Below are positions 50,716-58,953 of a DNA stretch of 64,000 nucleotides, in pieces. Numbering within the stretch: position 1 is the first letter of the stretch; each line of letters opens with the position of its first letter. A program made the translations under genes and the position numbers. The notes below the pieces were generated by a model, which saw only the letters and a list, made by a program, of their open reading frames with translations, was not told the origin of the DNA and ran no database searches. Source of the DNA: Pseudomonas fulva 12-X (GTDB lineage: Bacteria > Pseudomonadota > Gammaproteobacteria > Pseudomonadales > Pseudomonadaceae); the NCBI RefSeq assembly GCF_000213805.1, contig NC_015556.1:1178001-1242000 (forward strand), given 5' to 3'.

Positions 50716-51983
50716 ATGGCCGGCCGCAGTTTCACCTCGAAACAACTGCCGGCCACCGGCAGGCTGCGCACGGTGATCTGCCAGCCCTGATGGGCGCAGA
50801 TGCGCTTGACCAGCGACAGGCCCAGCCCCAGGCCCTCGCCGCGGGCCTGTTCGCCGCGCACGAAGGGGTCGAAGATCTGCGCATGCTGCTGTTCTGGAAT
50901 GCCGACGCCGCTGTCGTCGACGCGAAAGCCGTCCGCCTGCAGGGTCAGTTTCACGAAGCCGCTTTCGGTGTAGTGCCAGGCATTACGCAGCAGGTTGGCC
51001 ATCACCGTGCGCAGCAGCGTGGGGTTGTAGACGTCCTCGTTGTGCCCCTGCACCTCGAGGCTGAAATCCAGGCCCTTTTCGGCCATCAGCGTCGCCCAGG
51101 TGTCCACCTGCTCGTCGGCGATCTGCCGCAGGCTGGCGCTGCCAGCGAACAGGCTTTCGTTGCCCTTGACCCGGGCCAGTTGCAGGAAGGTCTGCACCAG
51201 GTCCTGCATCTCGGCGCTGGCGCGCTCGATGCGCTCGACCTGCTTGCGCTGGGGCGGTTGCAGGTCGGCCTGCAGCAGCAATTCGCAGGAACTGCCGATG
51301 ACCATCAGCGGCGTGCGCAGCTCGTGGCTGACGTCACTGGTGAACAGCCGCTCGCGCTCCAGGGACTGGCGCAGGCGGCCCAGGGTACTGTCGAAGGCAG
51401 CTGCCAGCTGGCCCACTTCGTCGTCGGCATATTCCGGCGCCATGGCCGGTGCCAGAGGCAGCAGCTGGTCGCGATGGCGCACCTGATTGGCCAGGCGGCT
51501 GACGGGCTGCATGACCCGCTGCGAGATGAACCAGCCCAGCACCAGGGCGCACAGCACCGACAGCAGAAAGCCCGCCAGCACCACGTTGAACAGCACCCGC
51601 TCGCGCCGTTCGAACTCGCTCTGGTCCTGCACCAGCACGTAGCGATCACCCCTGATCAGCCGGGTGAACACGTAATACGCCTGGTCGCCTTCGAAGCTTT
51701 CGCTGAAGCCCTCGGGCTTGTGGGCGTAGCGCTTGGGAATCGCGTATTGCGGGTAGGTGGAGGCGAAGAAACGGGTGCGTGAATCCAGCCGCGGTTGCTG
51801 GCCATTTTGCAGATCCTGCTGCATCACCACGTCCAGCTCCAGGGACAGCCCCTCGGACACCAGGTGCTCCTCGATCAGGTGCACGATGGCCACGATGCTC
51901 AGGGAAAATACCCCGCTGACCAGAATGGTCATGGTCACGAAGGCGATCAGGATGCGCCGGCGAAAGGGCTGCTTACTTTGCAT
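50712..51983 (-). CDS. colS: Sensor histidine kinase ColS
   Basis: A 423-residue membrane sensor kinase. Start ATG 51983 overlaps colR by 11 bases. Helix 1 is about residues 11-37, a periplasmic loop follows to about 140, helix 2 about 142-162, then HAMP, DHp with the phospho-histidine in SHELRTPL, and an ATPase domain (NLLRNA, DSGVGIP, GEGLGLGLSL). The periplasmic loop holds an ExxE pair (residues 95-98, ESFE), the iron/zinc-binding motif described for Pseudomonas ColS. The system protects against metal excess and membrane stress by adjusting the envelope. Confidence 0.92.
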   Translation of the reverse strand: MQSKQPFRRRILIAFVTMTILVSGVFSLSIVAIVHLIEEHLVSEGLSLELDVVMQQDLQNGQQPRLDSRTRFFASTYPQYAIPKRYAHKPEGFSESFEGDQAYYVFTRLIRGDRYVLVQDQSEFERRERVLFNVVLAGFLLSVLCALVLGWFISQRVMQPVSRLANQVRHRDQLLPLAPAMAPEYADDEVGQLAAAFDSTLGRLRQSLERERLFTSDVSHELRTPLMVIGSSCELLLQADLQPPQRKQVERIERASAEMQDLVQTFLQLARVKGNESLFAGSASLRQIADEQVDTWATLMAEKGLDFSLEVQGHNEDVYNPTLLRTVMANLLRNAWHYTESGFVKLTLQADGFRVDDSGVGIPEQQHAQIFDPFVRGEQARGEGLGLGLSLVKRICAHQGWQITVRSLPVAGSCFEVKLRPAI

Positions 51984-52656
51984 CGGGGTTCGCCGCCAGC
52001 CGGTAGCCCACGCCATGCACGGTGTGCAGCAGGGCGGTGGCGAAAGGCTTGTCGATGGCCTGGCGCAACTGGTGCACGTGGCTGCGCAGGCTGTCGCTGT
52101 CGGGGCAGTCGTCGCCCCACAGGGCCTCTTCCAGCGCCTCGCGGCGCACCACGGCGGGCGAGCGCTGCATCAGGATCATCAACAGCTTCATGCCCAGCGG
52201 GTTGAGTTTGATGGGTTGCCCGGCGCGGGTCACGCTGAGCATGTCCAGGTCGTAGGCAAGGTCCGCGACTTCCAGCAAACGCCGGCGATTGCCCTGGGAC
52301 CGGCGCAAAATGGCTTCGATGCGCGCTACCAGCTCGGACAGCGCGAAGGGCTTGATCAGGTAATCGTCGGCGCCGGCGCTCAGGCCCTGCAGGCGATCTT
52401 CCAGGGCATCGCGGGCGGTGAGCATGAGGATCGGGATGCTGCTGCGCGCTTCTTCACGCAGGCGGCGGCACAGCTGATAGCCGTCCAGCCCGGGCAGCAT
52501 GATGTCCAGCACGATCAGGTCGTAGTGCCCTTGCGTGGCCAGGTGCAGGCCGCTCAACCCGTCCTGGGCGCAGTCGGCCGTGTACCCCTTGAGCTGCAGG
52601 TAATCGAGGATATTGGCCAGGATGTCGCGGTTGTCTTCGATCACCAGAATGCGCAT
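51973..52656 (-). CDS. colR: Response regulator ColR
   Basis: A 227-residue OmpR-type response regulator. The receiver domain has the acidic pair IEDN, the phospho-acceptor aspartate in LDIMLPGLDG (about residue 51), and the lysine in DDYLIKPF. The C-terminal winged helix spans about 130-222 (SLRSHVHQLRQAID, VHGVGYRL). It is the partner of ColS, translated from the same transcript. Two perfect ColR-box candidates flank the pair, one 22 bases upstream of its start, so autoregulation or control of the divergent operon is likely. Confidence 0.92.
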   Translation of the reverse strand: MRILVIEDNRDILANILDYLQLKGYTADCAQDGLSGLHLATQGHYDLIVLDIMLPGLDGYQLCRRLREEARSSIPILMLTARDALEDRLQGLSAGADDYLIKPFALSELVARIEAILRRSQGNRRRLLEVADLAYDLDMLSVTRAGQPIKLNPLGMKLLMILMQRSPAVVRREALEEALWGDDCPDSDSLRSHVHQLRQAIDKPFATALLHTVHGVGYRLAANPDAK

Positions 52657-52677
52657 GCAACGTTCTCTTCACGGGGA

Positions 52678-52693
52678 TTGACGTTTTTTTCAC
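52678..52693 (+). promoter_or_regulatory. ColR-box candidate between colR and the LtaS-like operon
   Basis: TTGACGTTTTTTTCAC matches YYNASNNYTTTTTCAC at every position. It sits 69 bases before the LtaS-like start and 22 bases before colR, in the right orientation for the plus-strand operon. Together with the match at 50700 it suggests that ColR drives operons on both sides of its own genes. Confidence 0.68.
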
Positions 52694-52761
52694 AAAGCCA
52701 TGACGAAGCCCTCACGGGACCATCGCGAGACTGAGCTCGTTCATCCAGCCAGGATCATACG

Positions 52762-54717
52762 ATGCCACAGCTCCGCTACGCCCAACTACGTTATCTCGCC
52801 ATTGTCCTGCTGGCCTGGACAACGTTTTTCCTGCTGACCCGTGGCGCGCTGCTGATCGCCCACTGGAGCGACGCCAGCGCCGGCCCGCTTGAGATCCTGC
52901 GCATCTTCGCGGTGGGGCTGGTCTATGACATGACCTTCCTGCTGTACGCCGCGCTGCCCCTGGGGCTGTACTTGCTCCTCTGCCCGCAGCGGCTGTGGCG
53001 CAGCCGCGCCCATGGCGTATTCCTGCACCTGCTGCTGGGCATCAGCCTGTTCGTGATGCTGTTCACCGCCACCGCCGAGTGGCTGTTCTGGGACGAGTTC
53101 GGCGTGCGCTTCAACTTCATCGCCGTGGATTACCTGGTGTACTCCGAGGAGGTGATCAACAACATCCTCGAGTCCTACCCGGTGTATCCGCTGATCGCGG
53201 CGCTCGCCCTGGTAGCGGTGTTCCTGGCTGTGGCCTTGAGGAGCCCGGTGAGCCGGGCGCTGAATGCGCCGTTGATGCCGCGCAAGAAGGCCCTGGGCGC
53301 CTGGAGCCTGCTGCTGGCCGTGTCTCTGCTGGCGACCCTGGCGATCAACCAGAACGTGCCCCGTGGCCTCGGTGGTAACGCCTACCAGAACGAGCTGGCC
53401 AGCAACGGCCCGTTCCAGTTCTTCGCGGCTTTTCGCAACAACGAACTGGACTACATGAAGTTCTACGCCACCCTGCCCGATGAGAAGGTTGGCTCGCTGC
53501 TGCGCCAGGAAGTGGCCGAAAGCAACGCGCGCTTCGTCAACGACGACGCCGAGGACATCCGCCGGGTGATCGACAACCCCGGCCCCGAGCAGCGCCACAA
53601 CGTGGTGCTGGTCACCGTCGAGAGCCTGAGCGCACGCTACCTGGGCGCCTTCGGCGACCCCCGCGGCCTGACGCCGAACCTCGATGCACTGAGCAAGCAG
53701 AGCCTGTTCTTCAGCAACCTGTACGCCACCGGCACCCGCACCGACCGTGGCCTGGAAGCCATCACCCTGTCGATGCCACCAACGCCCGGGCGCTCGATCG
53801 TCAAGCGCATCGGCCGCGAATCCGGTTACGCCAGCCTTGGCCAGCAGTTCCGCGCCAAGGGCTACGACAGCGTGTTCATCTACGGTGGCCGCGGTTATTT
53901 CGACAACATGAACGCCTTCTTCGGTGGCAACGGTTACCGGATCGTCGACCAGAGCAGCGTCCCCAGCGACGAGATGGTCTTCCAGAACGCCTGGGGCATG
54001 AGCGACGAGGACCTCTACGCGCAGACCCTGCGCGTCGCCGATGTCGAGCATGCCGCCGGCAAGCCGTTCTTCCTGCAGCTGATGACCACCTCCAACCACC
54101 GCCCGTACACCTACCCGGAGGGGCGTATCGACATCCCGTCCGGCAAGGGCCGCGATGGCGCGCTGAAGTACACCGACTACGCCATCGGCCGTTTCCTCGC
54201 CGAGGCAAAGAGCAAGCCCTGGTTCGCCAACACCCTGTTCGTGTTCGTCGCCGACCACACCGCGGGCAGCGCTGGCAAGGAAGATCTGCCGGTAGCCAAC
54301 TATCACATCCCGATGTTCATCTACGCCCCCGGCACCATCCAGCCTGCCGAGGTCATCAGGCTGACCAGCCAGATCGACATCGCGCCGACCCTGCTGGGCC
54401 TGCTGGGCTTCGATTACACCTCGACCTTCTTCGGCCATAACGTGCTGCGTGACGACGCGCCGCCCGGCCGTGCGCTGATCGGCAACTACCAGCACCTGGG
54501 CCTGTTCGACGGCCAGAACCTGGCGATTCTCAGCCCCAAACGGGCCATGCGCCGCCACGACGACGCTCTGGGCATCAGCCGTGAGCAGACGACCACCAAG
54601 GCCGACCCGCTGATGGCCCGCGATATCGCCTATTACCAGGGCGCCAGCCACGGCTTTACCCACAACCTGCTGAGCTGGCAGCCCGAGCAATCGGCCGCCG
54701 TGGCGGTCAAGCCATGA
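52762..54717 (+). CDS. LtaS-like membrane sulfatase/phospho-alcohol transferase
   Basis: A 651-residue protein with five predicted helices in the first 200 residues and a large periplasmic alkaline-phosphatase-fold domain (about 270-610). The metal/nucleophile features are VTVESLSARYLG, the threonine in ATGTRTDRG, and VADHTAG with FGHN further on. The family includes lipoteichoic acid synthase, OpgB and related enzymes that move phosphoglycerol or phosphoethanolamine groups to envelope polymers. In gram-negative cells the acceptor is probably a periplasmic glucan or lipid. It is first in an operon with PAP2 and phosphatase genes and follows a ColR box. Confidence 0.87.
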   Translation: MPQLRYAQLRYLAIVLLAWTTFFLLTRGALLIAHWSDASAGPLEILRIFAVGLVYDMTFLLYAALPLGLYLLLCPQRLWRSRAHGVFLHLLLGISLFVMLFTATAEWLFWDEFGVRFNFIAVDYLVYSEEVINNILESYPVYPLIAALALVAVFLAVALRSPVSRALNAPLMPRKKALGAWSLLLAVSLLATLAINQNVPRGLGGNAYQNELASNGPFQFFAAFRNNELDYMKFYATLPDEKVGSLLRQEVAESNARFVNDDAEDIRRVIDNPGPEQRHNVVLVTVESLSARYLGAFGDPRGLTPNLDALSKQSLFFSNLYATGTRTDRGLEAITLSMPPTPGRSIVKRIGRESGYASLGQQFRAKGYDSVFIYGGRGYFDNMNAFFGGNGYRIVDQSSVPSDEMVFQNAWGMSDEDLYAQTLRVADVEHAAGKPFFLQLMTTSNHRPYTYPEGRIDIPSGKGRDGALKYTDYAIGRFLAEAKSKPWFANTLFVFVADHTAGSAGKEDLPVANYHIPMFIYAPGTIQPAEVIRLTSQIDIAPTLLGLLGFDYTSTFFGHNVLRDDAPPGRALIGNYQHLGLFDGQNLAILSPKRAMRRHDDALGISREQTTTKADPLMARDIAYYQGASHGFTHNLLSWQPEQSAAVAVKP

Positions 54718-54737
54718 AGCCGGCCCAGGAGTACGCC

Positions 54738-55478
54738 ATGTCATCGGCTCGCCACCCGTCGCGGTTCTTCGACTTTCGCCTGTGGCTGGGGCTGCCGCTG
54801 GGCCTGATGGCCCTGCTGCTGGTGCTCGACCCCAAGCCGCTGGACTTCGCCCTGGCCGAAATCCTCTACGACCCGGTCACGGGCTTCATCGGCGGGCGCA
54901 GTTCCTGGCTGGAGAACGTGCTGCATGACCAGGTCAAGATCCTGGTGATCTGCCTGGGCGTGGCCTGCATCCTCGCCTTTCTGCTCAGCCTGCTGCCGGT
55001 GCGGCTGCGCAGTTGGCGCCGCGAACTGGGCTATCTGGTGCTGGCGCTGGGGCTGTCGACCAGCATCGTGCCGCCGCTCAAGACCCTGACCGCCGTGCAA
55101 TGTCCCTGGAGCCTCACCCAGTTTGGCGGCCACGAGGCGTTCAGCCCGCTGATCGGCGAGCGCCCGGTTACCGACAAGCCCGGCCGCTGCTGGCCGGGAG
55201 GCCACGCCTCCACCGGGTTTTCCCTGCTGGCGCTGTACTTCGCCCTGCGTGACCGCCGCCCGCGTCTGTCGCGCTGGGCGCTGGGGTTCGCCCTGACCCT
55301 GGGCTGCGTGCTGTCGTTCGGACGGATGATGCAGGGCGCGCATTTTCTCTCCCACAACCTGTGGACGTTGCTGCTCGACTGGGTGATCGCTGTGGTGGGC
55401 TACCGCGTGCTGCTCTATCGCACGGTGTCCCGGCCGGCGTTGCCCTCGCCGGTAATCTCTAGGGAGCTGCGCGGATGA
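54738..55478 (+). CDS. PAP2-family membrane phosphatase
   Basis: A 246-residue protein with about six helices. ATG 54738 has AGGAG six bases upstream; an in-frame ATG at 54714 overlaps the previous stop and remains possible. The catalytic motifs are variants of the PAP2 set: KTLTAVQCPW, CWPGGHASTGFS (PSGH replaced by PGGH) and SFGRMMQGAHFLSHN. Members remove phosphate from lipid A, undecaprenyl or phosphatidate substrates on the periplasmic side. Here it could recycle a product of the LtaS-like enzyme. It is coupled to the next gene through an ATGA overlap. Confidence 0.86.
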   Translation: MSSARHPSRFFDFRLWLGLPLGLMALLLVLDPKPLDFALAEILYDPVTGFIGGRSSWLENVLHDQVKILVICLGVACILAFLLSLLPVRLRSWRRELGYLVLALGLSTSIVPPLKTLTAVQCPWSLTQFGGHEAFSPLIGERPVTDKPGRCWPGGHASTGFSLLALYFALRDRRPRLSRWALGFALTLGCVLSFGRMMQGAHFLSHNLWTLLLDWVIAVVGYRVLLYRTVSRPALPSPVISRELRG

Positions 55479-56116
55479 AAGCCCTGAATATGCGTGCACT
55501 GCTGCTGGCCATCTTCCTGTGTGTTCCTGGCGGACCTGCCTGGAGCGCCATGCAGAGCCCGGCGGCTGATCTGCAATGGGCGACGCCCGTGGAGAAGAGC
55601 TTCAACCTCTACCGCATGCAGCCCGACCTGTACCGCAGTGCGCTGCCCAAGGCGAATCAGCAGGGCGAGCTGCAGCGCCTGAAGATCGCCACGGTGATCA
55701 GCTTCTACCAGCGCAGCGATACCGAGTGGCTGAGTGACCCGAACATTCGCCTGATCCACCAGCCGCTGCACGCCGACCGCGTCGACGATGCCGATGTGCT
55801 GCAGGCGCTGCGCAGCATCCGCGAGGCGCAGGCGCTTGGCCCGGTGCTGATCCATTGCAAGCACGGGCAGAACCGTACCGGGCTGATCGCTGCCATGTAC
55901 CGCATCGTCTACCAGGGTTGGAGCAAGCAGCAGGCGATTGCCGAGATGCGCGGTGGCGGTTTCGGCGGCCAGGAACGTTTCGAGGACGCCGAGCGCTACG
56001 TACGCGAGGTCGACCTGACGCGCTTCGGCCAAGCCCTGGCCAGCGGCGCTTGCAGCACCAGCCCGTGGGCGTACTGCGCGTTGCGCGACAAACTGCTCGA
56101 CGCGTTCAACGAATAG
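55475..56116 (+). CDS. Exported dual-specificity/tyrosine phosphatase-like protein
   Basis: A 213-residue precursor with a signal peptide of about 24 residues (LLLAIFLCVPGGPAWSA). The cysteine-phosphatase loop HCKHGQNRTG (Cx5R) lies near residue 128, and the general-acid region is in PLHADRVDD. Secreted members of this fold may act on phosphoinositides, sugars or proteins in the periplasm. Start ATG overlaps the PAP2 stop, so it is translationally coupled. Context suggests dephosphorylation of an envelope phospho-sugar or lipid. Confidence 0.86.
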   Translation: MKALNMRALLLAIFLCVPGGPAWSAMQSPAADLQWATPVEKSFNLYRMQPDLYRSALPKANQQGELQRLKIATVISFYQRSDTEWLSDPNIRLIHQPLHADRVDDADVLQALRSIREAQALGPVLIHCKHGQNRTGLIAAMYRIVYQGWSKQQAIAEMRGGGFGGQERFEDAERYVREVDLTRFGQALASGACSTSPWAYCALRDKLLDAFNE

Positions 56117-56129
56117 CGAGGTGATCACC

Positions 56130-56498
56130 ATGCTCGGCAGGATTTCGGTTCTTGTGGCAGCGCTGCTGGTGCCGCTGCTGGGCGGTTGTCAGAGCACTCG
56201 CGATTACCTGCTGGCTCAGGGTTACCCGCCGGCCTTCGCGTCGGGGTACGCCGACGGCTGCGCCAGTGGCGACAGTGCGGCCAAGGCACTTGGCACCTTT
56301 CGCAAGAACGTGCCGGTGTATCTGGCCGACAAGCAGTACGCCACCGGCTGGGACGACGGCTTTCGCCAGTGCCAGGCCAGTGCCACGGTCGGCATCGAAC
56401 GGCGCTTGCTGCCGGACAGTGATCGGGATCGTGACTGGAAGCATCAGGTCGACCAAGACATGGCCAAGGCCATGAGCCGCTCCCTGAAACGCAGCTAG
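56130..56498 (+). CDS. Small lipoprotein of unknown function
   Basis: A 122-residue precursor. The signal peptide ends with the lipobox LLGGC, so the mature chain starts at that cysteine. The rest is polar and contains tyrosine/aspartate-rich stretches (SGYADGCASGD, YATGWDDGFRQCQ), with two further cysteines that could form a disulfide. ATG 56130 is chosen over GTG 56121 because GAGGTGA lies upstream of it. I recognise no family. It is the last gene of the ColR-flanked operon, 13 bases after the phosphatase. Confidence 0.75.
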   Translation: MLGRISVLVAALLVPLLGGCQSTRDYLLAQGYPPAFASGYADGCASGDSAAKALGTFRKNVPVYLADKQYATGWDDGFRQCQASATVGIERRLLPDSDRDRDWKHQVDQDMAKAMSRSLKRS

Positions 56499-56601
56499 CG
56501 CGTATCGCAGCGTCTTTAAAAAGTCATGGCGACAGGGCACATTGGTGCGCTTGCCGGCTGTGCGCCGGCGCTGCCTTCAGCCGTCCTGTCGAGAAGCCTG
56601 C

Positions 56602-57786
56602 ATGCCCGCCACCCCAACCGAAGACCGCAGCCCCTGGTCGATCTTGCTGATCTTCCTGCGCCTGGGGCTCACCTCTTTCGGCGGGCCGGTCGCCCATCTC
56701 GGCTACTTTCGCCAGGAATTCGTCATTCGCCGCGGCTGGTTGAGCGAGGCGGCCTATGCGGAGCTGATCGCCATCGCCCAGTTCATGCCGGGGGCTGCCA
56801 GCAGTAAGGTCGGCATGGCCATCGGCCTGTCGCAGGCCGGCTACCGCGGTGCGCTGGCCGCCTGGCTCGGCTTCACGCTGCCATCTGCACTCCTGCTGAT
56901 GGCTTTCGCTCTGGGCCTGGCAGGGCAGGGCGATGCCCTGGCTTCCGGCGCCCTGCATGGCCTGAAGATCGTCGCCGTCGCCATCGTCGCCCAGGCGGTG
57001 TGGGGCATGGCGCGCGCCTTGTGCCCGGATACGCAACGGCGAGTATTGATGCTAGTGGCGGCGACTGTCGCGCTGCTGGTGCCGGGCGCTTTCGGACAGT
57101 TGGCGATAATTCTCGGTGCGGGGCTCGCGGGCGTTGTCTTGCTCGATACCAAAGCGCAGACCCTGGCCGATCCGCTGCCGATTGCCATCAGCCGCCGCGC
57201 CGGCGCGTTGTGGCTGGCGCTGTTCGGTGTGTTGCTGGTCGGCCTGCCGTTGCTGGCTCATGTTGCCGATAGCCCGCTGCTCAGCCTGTTCGAGGTGTTC
57301 TACCGAACCGGCGCCCTGGTATTCGGCGGCGGCCATGTGATGCTGCCGCTGCTGCAGGCCGAGGTGGTGCCCAACGGCTGGCTGGGTAACGACCTGTTCC
57401 TGGCCGGCTACGGCGCCACCCAGGCGATGCCGGGACCGCTGTTCACCTTCGCCGCCTTTCTCGGCACGGCCATCGCCGGTGTGGTGGGCGGGCTGCTGTG
57501 TCTGCTGGCGATCTTCGCGCCGTCATTTCTGCTGCTGGTCGGTGTGCTGCCGTTCTGGGCAGGGCTGCGCACCCGGCCACGCTTGCAGGCGGCGCTGGCG
57601 GGAGTGAATGCCGGGGTGGTCGGCCTGCTGCTGGCCACGCTCTATCAGCCGGTGGGCACCAGCGCCGTTGGCAGTGTGCTGGATCTGGCCTTGGTGCTGC
57701 TTGCCCTGGTGGCGCTAATGGTTGGCAAGCTGCCGCCGTGGCTGGTTGTCGTCACTGGTGCGCTGGTCGGCTGGCTTGTACTGTGA
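56602..57786 (+). CDS. chrA: Chromate transporter
   Basis: A 394-residue permease with two homologous halves (two CHR domains), each with about five to six helices. Both halves show the family motif: FGGPVAHLGYFRQEFV near residue 25, and FGGGHVMLPLLQAEVV near residue 245. GPLFTFAAFLG lies in the second half. ChrA expels chromate, probably by proton exchange, and gives resistance to Cr(VI). No chrB regulator is nearby. A start at 56542 is possible but 56602 fits the family start. No clear terminator separates it from the preceding lipoprotein gene. Confidence 0.92.
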   Translation: MPATPTEDRSPWSILLIFLRLGLTSFGGPVAHLGYFRQEFVIRRGWLSEAAYAELIAIAQFMPGAASSKVGMAIGLSQAGYRGALAAWLGFTLPSALLLMAFALGLAGQGDALASGALHGLKIVAVAIVAQAVWGMARALCPDTQRRVLMLVAATVALLVPGAFGQLAIILGAGLAGVVLLDTKAQTLADPLPIAISRRAGALWLALFGVLLVGLPLLAHVADSPLLSLFEVFYRTGALVFGGGHVMLPLLQAEVVPNGWLGNDLFLAGYGATQAMPGPLFTFAAFLGTAIAGVVGGLLCLLAIFAPSFLLLVGVLPFWAGLRTRPRLQAALAGVNAGVVGLLLATLYQPVGTSAVGSVLDLALVLLALVALMVGKLPPWLVVVTGALVGWLVL

Positions 57787-58015
57787 CGGCCTTGACCATC
57801 CTTTCGATTGGCACGGCGGCACCATCACCCGCGACACCCCGGTAGGCAGCGATTACCGCAACACCCAGAACGTGCGCCGTTTCATGACGCAGCAGTGCGG
57901 CGCTGCGTTTCGTTTCGACCGGCCGTTCATGGCCTGGATTCGCAGCGGCGCGCCGCAAACCATCGGCGATCTGGTGTATGAGTGGCAGCGGCGTAATGGC
58001 GCTGCCGGGGCGTGA
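57787..58015 (+). pseudogene. DUF6434 domain remnant without a start
   Basis: The frame ending at TGA 58013-58015 encodes a recognisable DUF6434-type domain (FDWHGGTITRDTPVGSDYRNT in its start, and IRSGAPQTIGDLVYEW at its end). Upstream, the same frame passes into antisense-like sequence of chrA without any start. Family members usually carry extra N-terminal sequence. The gene therefore looks 5'-truncated by whatever brought chrA next to it. Confidence 0.6.
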
Positions 58016-58016
58016 G

Positions 58017-58070
58017 CACCTGTTTTTAATCTTCAACCCAGGTTGGCAGTTAAGTGGCTAAAGCGGCCGC
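58017..58070. repeat. Dispersed intergenic repeat, copy 1
   Basis: CACCTG...CAGGTTG forms a short inverted repeat at 58017-58044, followed by TAAGTGGCTAAAGCGGCC. The same design, with near-identical sequence blocks, occurs at 62561-62622. Both copies follow a gene. The function is unknown; it may be a terminator-like or mobile intergenic element. Confidence 0.55.
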
Positions 58071-58082
58071 TCGCCAATCCAC

Positions 58083-58134
58083 TGTGGGAGCGCGCCATGC
58101 GCGCGAAAAATCGCGGGCATGGCCCGCTCCCACA
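58083..58134. repeat. REP-type inverted pair
   Basis: TGTGGGAGCGCGCCATGCG at the left and its inverted relative ending GGCCCGCTCCCACA at the right form the typical Pseudomonas REP doublet (GTGGGAGC core) around a short A-rich loop. Such elements are dispersed intergenically, mobilised by RAYT transposases, none of which is in the window. Confidence 0.8.
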
Positions 58135-58214
58135 CTGAACCAGTGACGGCTGCTTCTGCCTTGCAGTTGCCGCCTCATCCGCATAGAGATCGAGACGGGT
58201 TCCGAGGCCGGCTT

Positions 58215-58901
58215 CTAGTCGCTGCCGTGGCGCAGGCTCTGCACCAGCGCCGGCAGCTCGCTCATACGCCCGATCAGGTGGTGCACGCCCAGTTGGCGCA
58301 GGGTTTCGCCATGCTCGGGTGGAATGTGGCTGGCGCCGAGAAAACCGATTACCTGCATGCCGGCGGTCAGCGCCGCGGTAGCGCCGGTGGCGCTGTCCTC
58401 GACCACCAGGCAGCGGCTCGGGTCGACGCCAGCGCGTTCGGCGGCCAGCAAGTAAAGATCCGGCGCCGGCTTCGGTCGCTCGACCTGATCGGCACTGAAG
58501 GCGCCAACAGTGACGCGCTCGGTCAGCTCGCAGCGCTGCAGGGCGAAGGCTAGAGCATCGGCATTGCTGTTGGAGGCCACGGCCAGCGGCAGGTCGATCT
58601 GCATCAGCGCCTCGCGCACGCCGGCAATCGGCTGCCCCTGTTCGCGGACCAGCGCCTTGGTGATGGCGCGGTTCTTTTCCAGGAAACCTTCGGGTAGCGG
58701 TTTGCCGAAATGCGCCTCGGCGCGGGCGATGATGTCAGCGGTCTGCAGGCCGAAGGTGCCGGCCAGCACCACTTCCAGCTCATGGGCCGGGTAGTGCTCG
58801 GCCAGCGCCGAGTGCAGGTGGTGCTCGGCGATGATCTCGCTGTCGATCAGTACGCCGTCGCAGTCGCAGATCAGCAGTTCGATGGGCGGTTTCGGCGGCA
58901 T
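58215..58901 (-). CDS. HAD-superfamily phosphatase (beta-phosphoglucomutase-like)
   Basis: A 228-residue HAD hydrolase. Motif I is CDCDGVLIDSE (nucleophile and acid aspartates), motif II is the serine/asparagine in ASNSNADAL, the lysine is in RPKPAPDLYLL, and motif IV is VVEDSATG. A small helical cap lies between. Members dephosphorylate sugar phosphates or nucleotides; this one resembles YieH/GPH-type phosphatases and its substrate is unknown. The start at 58901 is the family start; a 52-residue upstream extension has low-complexity, GC-rich character. A permease stop lies 52 bases upstream. Confidence 0.87.
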   Translation of the reverse strand: MPPKPPIELLICDCDGVLIDSEIIAEHHLHSALAEHYPAHELEVVLAGTFGLQTADIIARAEAHFGKPLPEGFLEKNRAITKALVREQGQPIAGVREALMQIDLPLAVASNSNADALAFALQRCELTERVTVGAFSADQVERPKPAPDLYLLAAERAGVDPSRCLVVEDSATGATAALTAGMQVIGFLGASHIPPEHGETLRQLGVHHLIGRMSELPALVQSLRHGSD

Positions 58902-58953
58902 GGCAGGCAGTCTCCTGTAAGGCGGGGAGGGCCTGTGTAACACAGAAACCCGT

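Noticed and set aside
52786..54744. 652-codon minus-strand frame opposite the LtaS-like gene
   Set aside because: Same length as the real gene and rich in G, V, Q and R; the plus-strand gene has all catalytic motifs and a ribosome site.
58083..58134. Possible CRISPR-like repeat
   Set aside because: Only one inverted pair is present, with the GTGGGAGC core of Pseudomonas REP elements; there is no array or cas gene.
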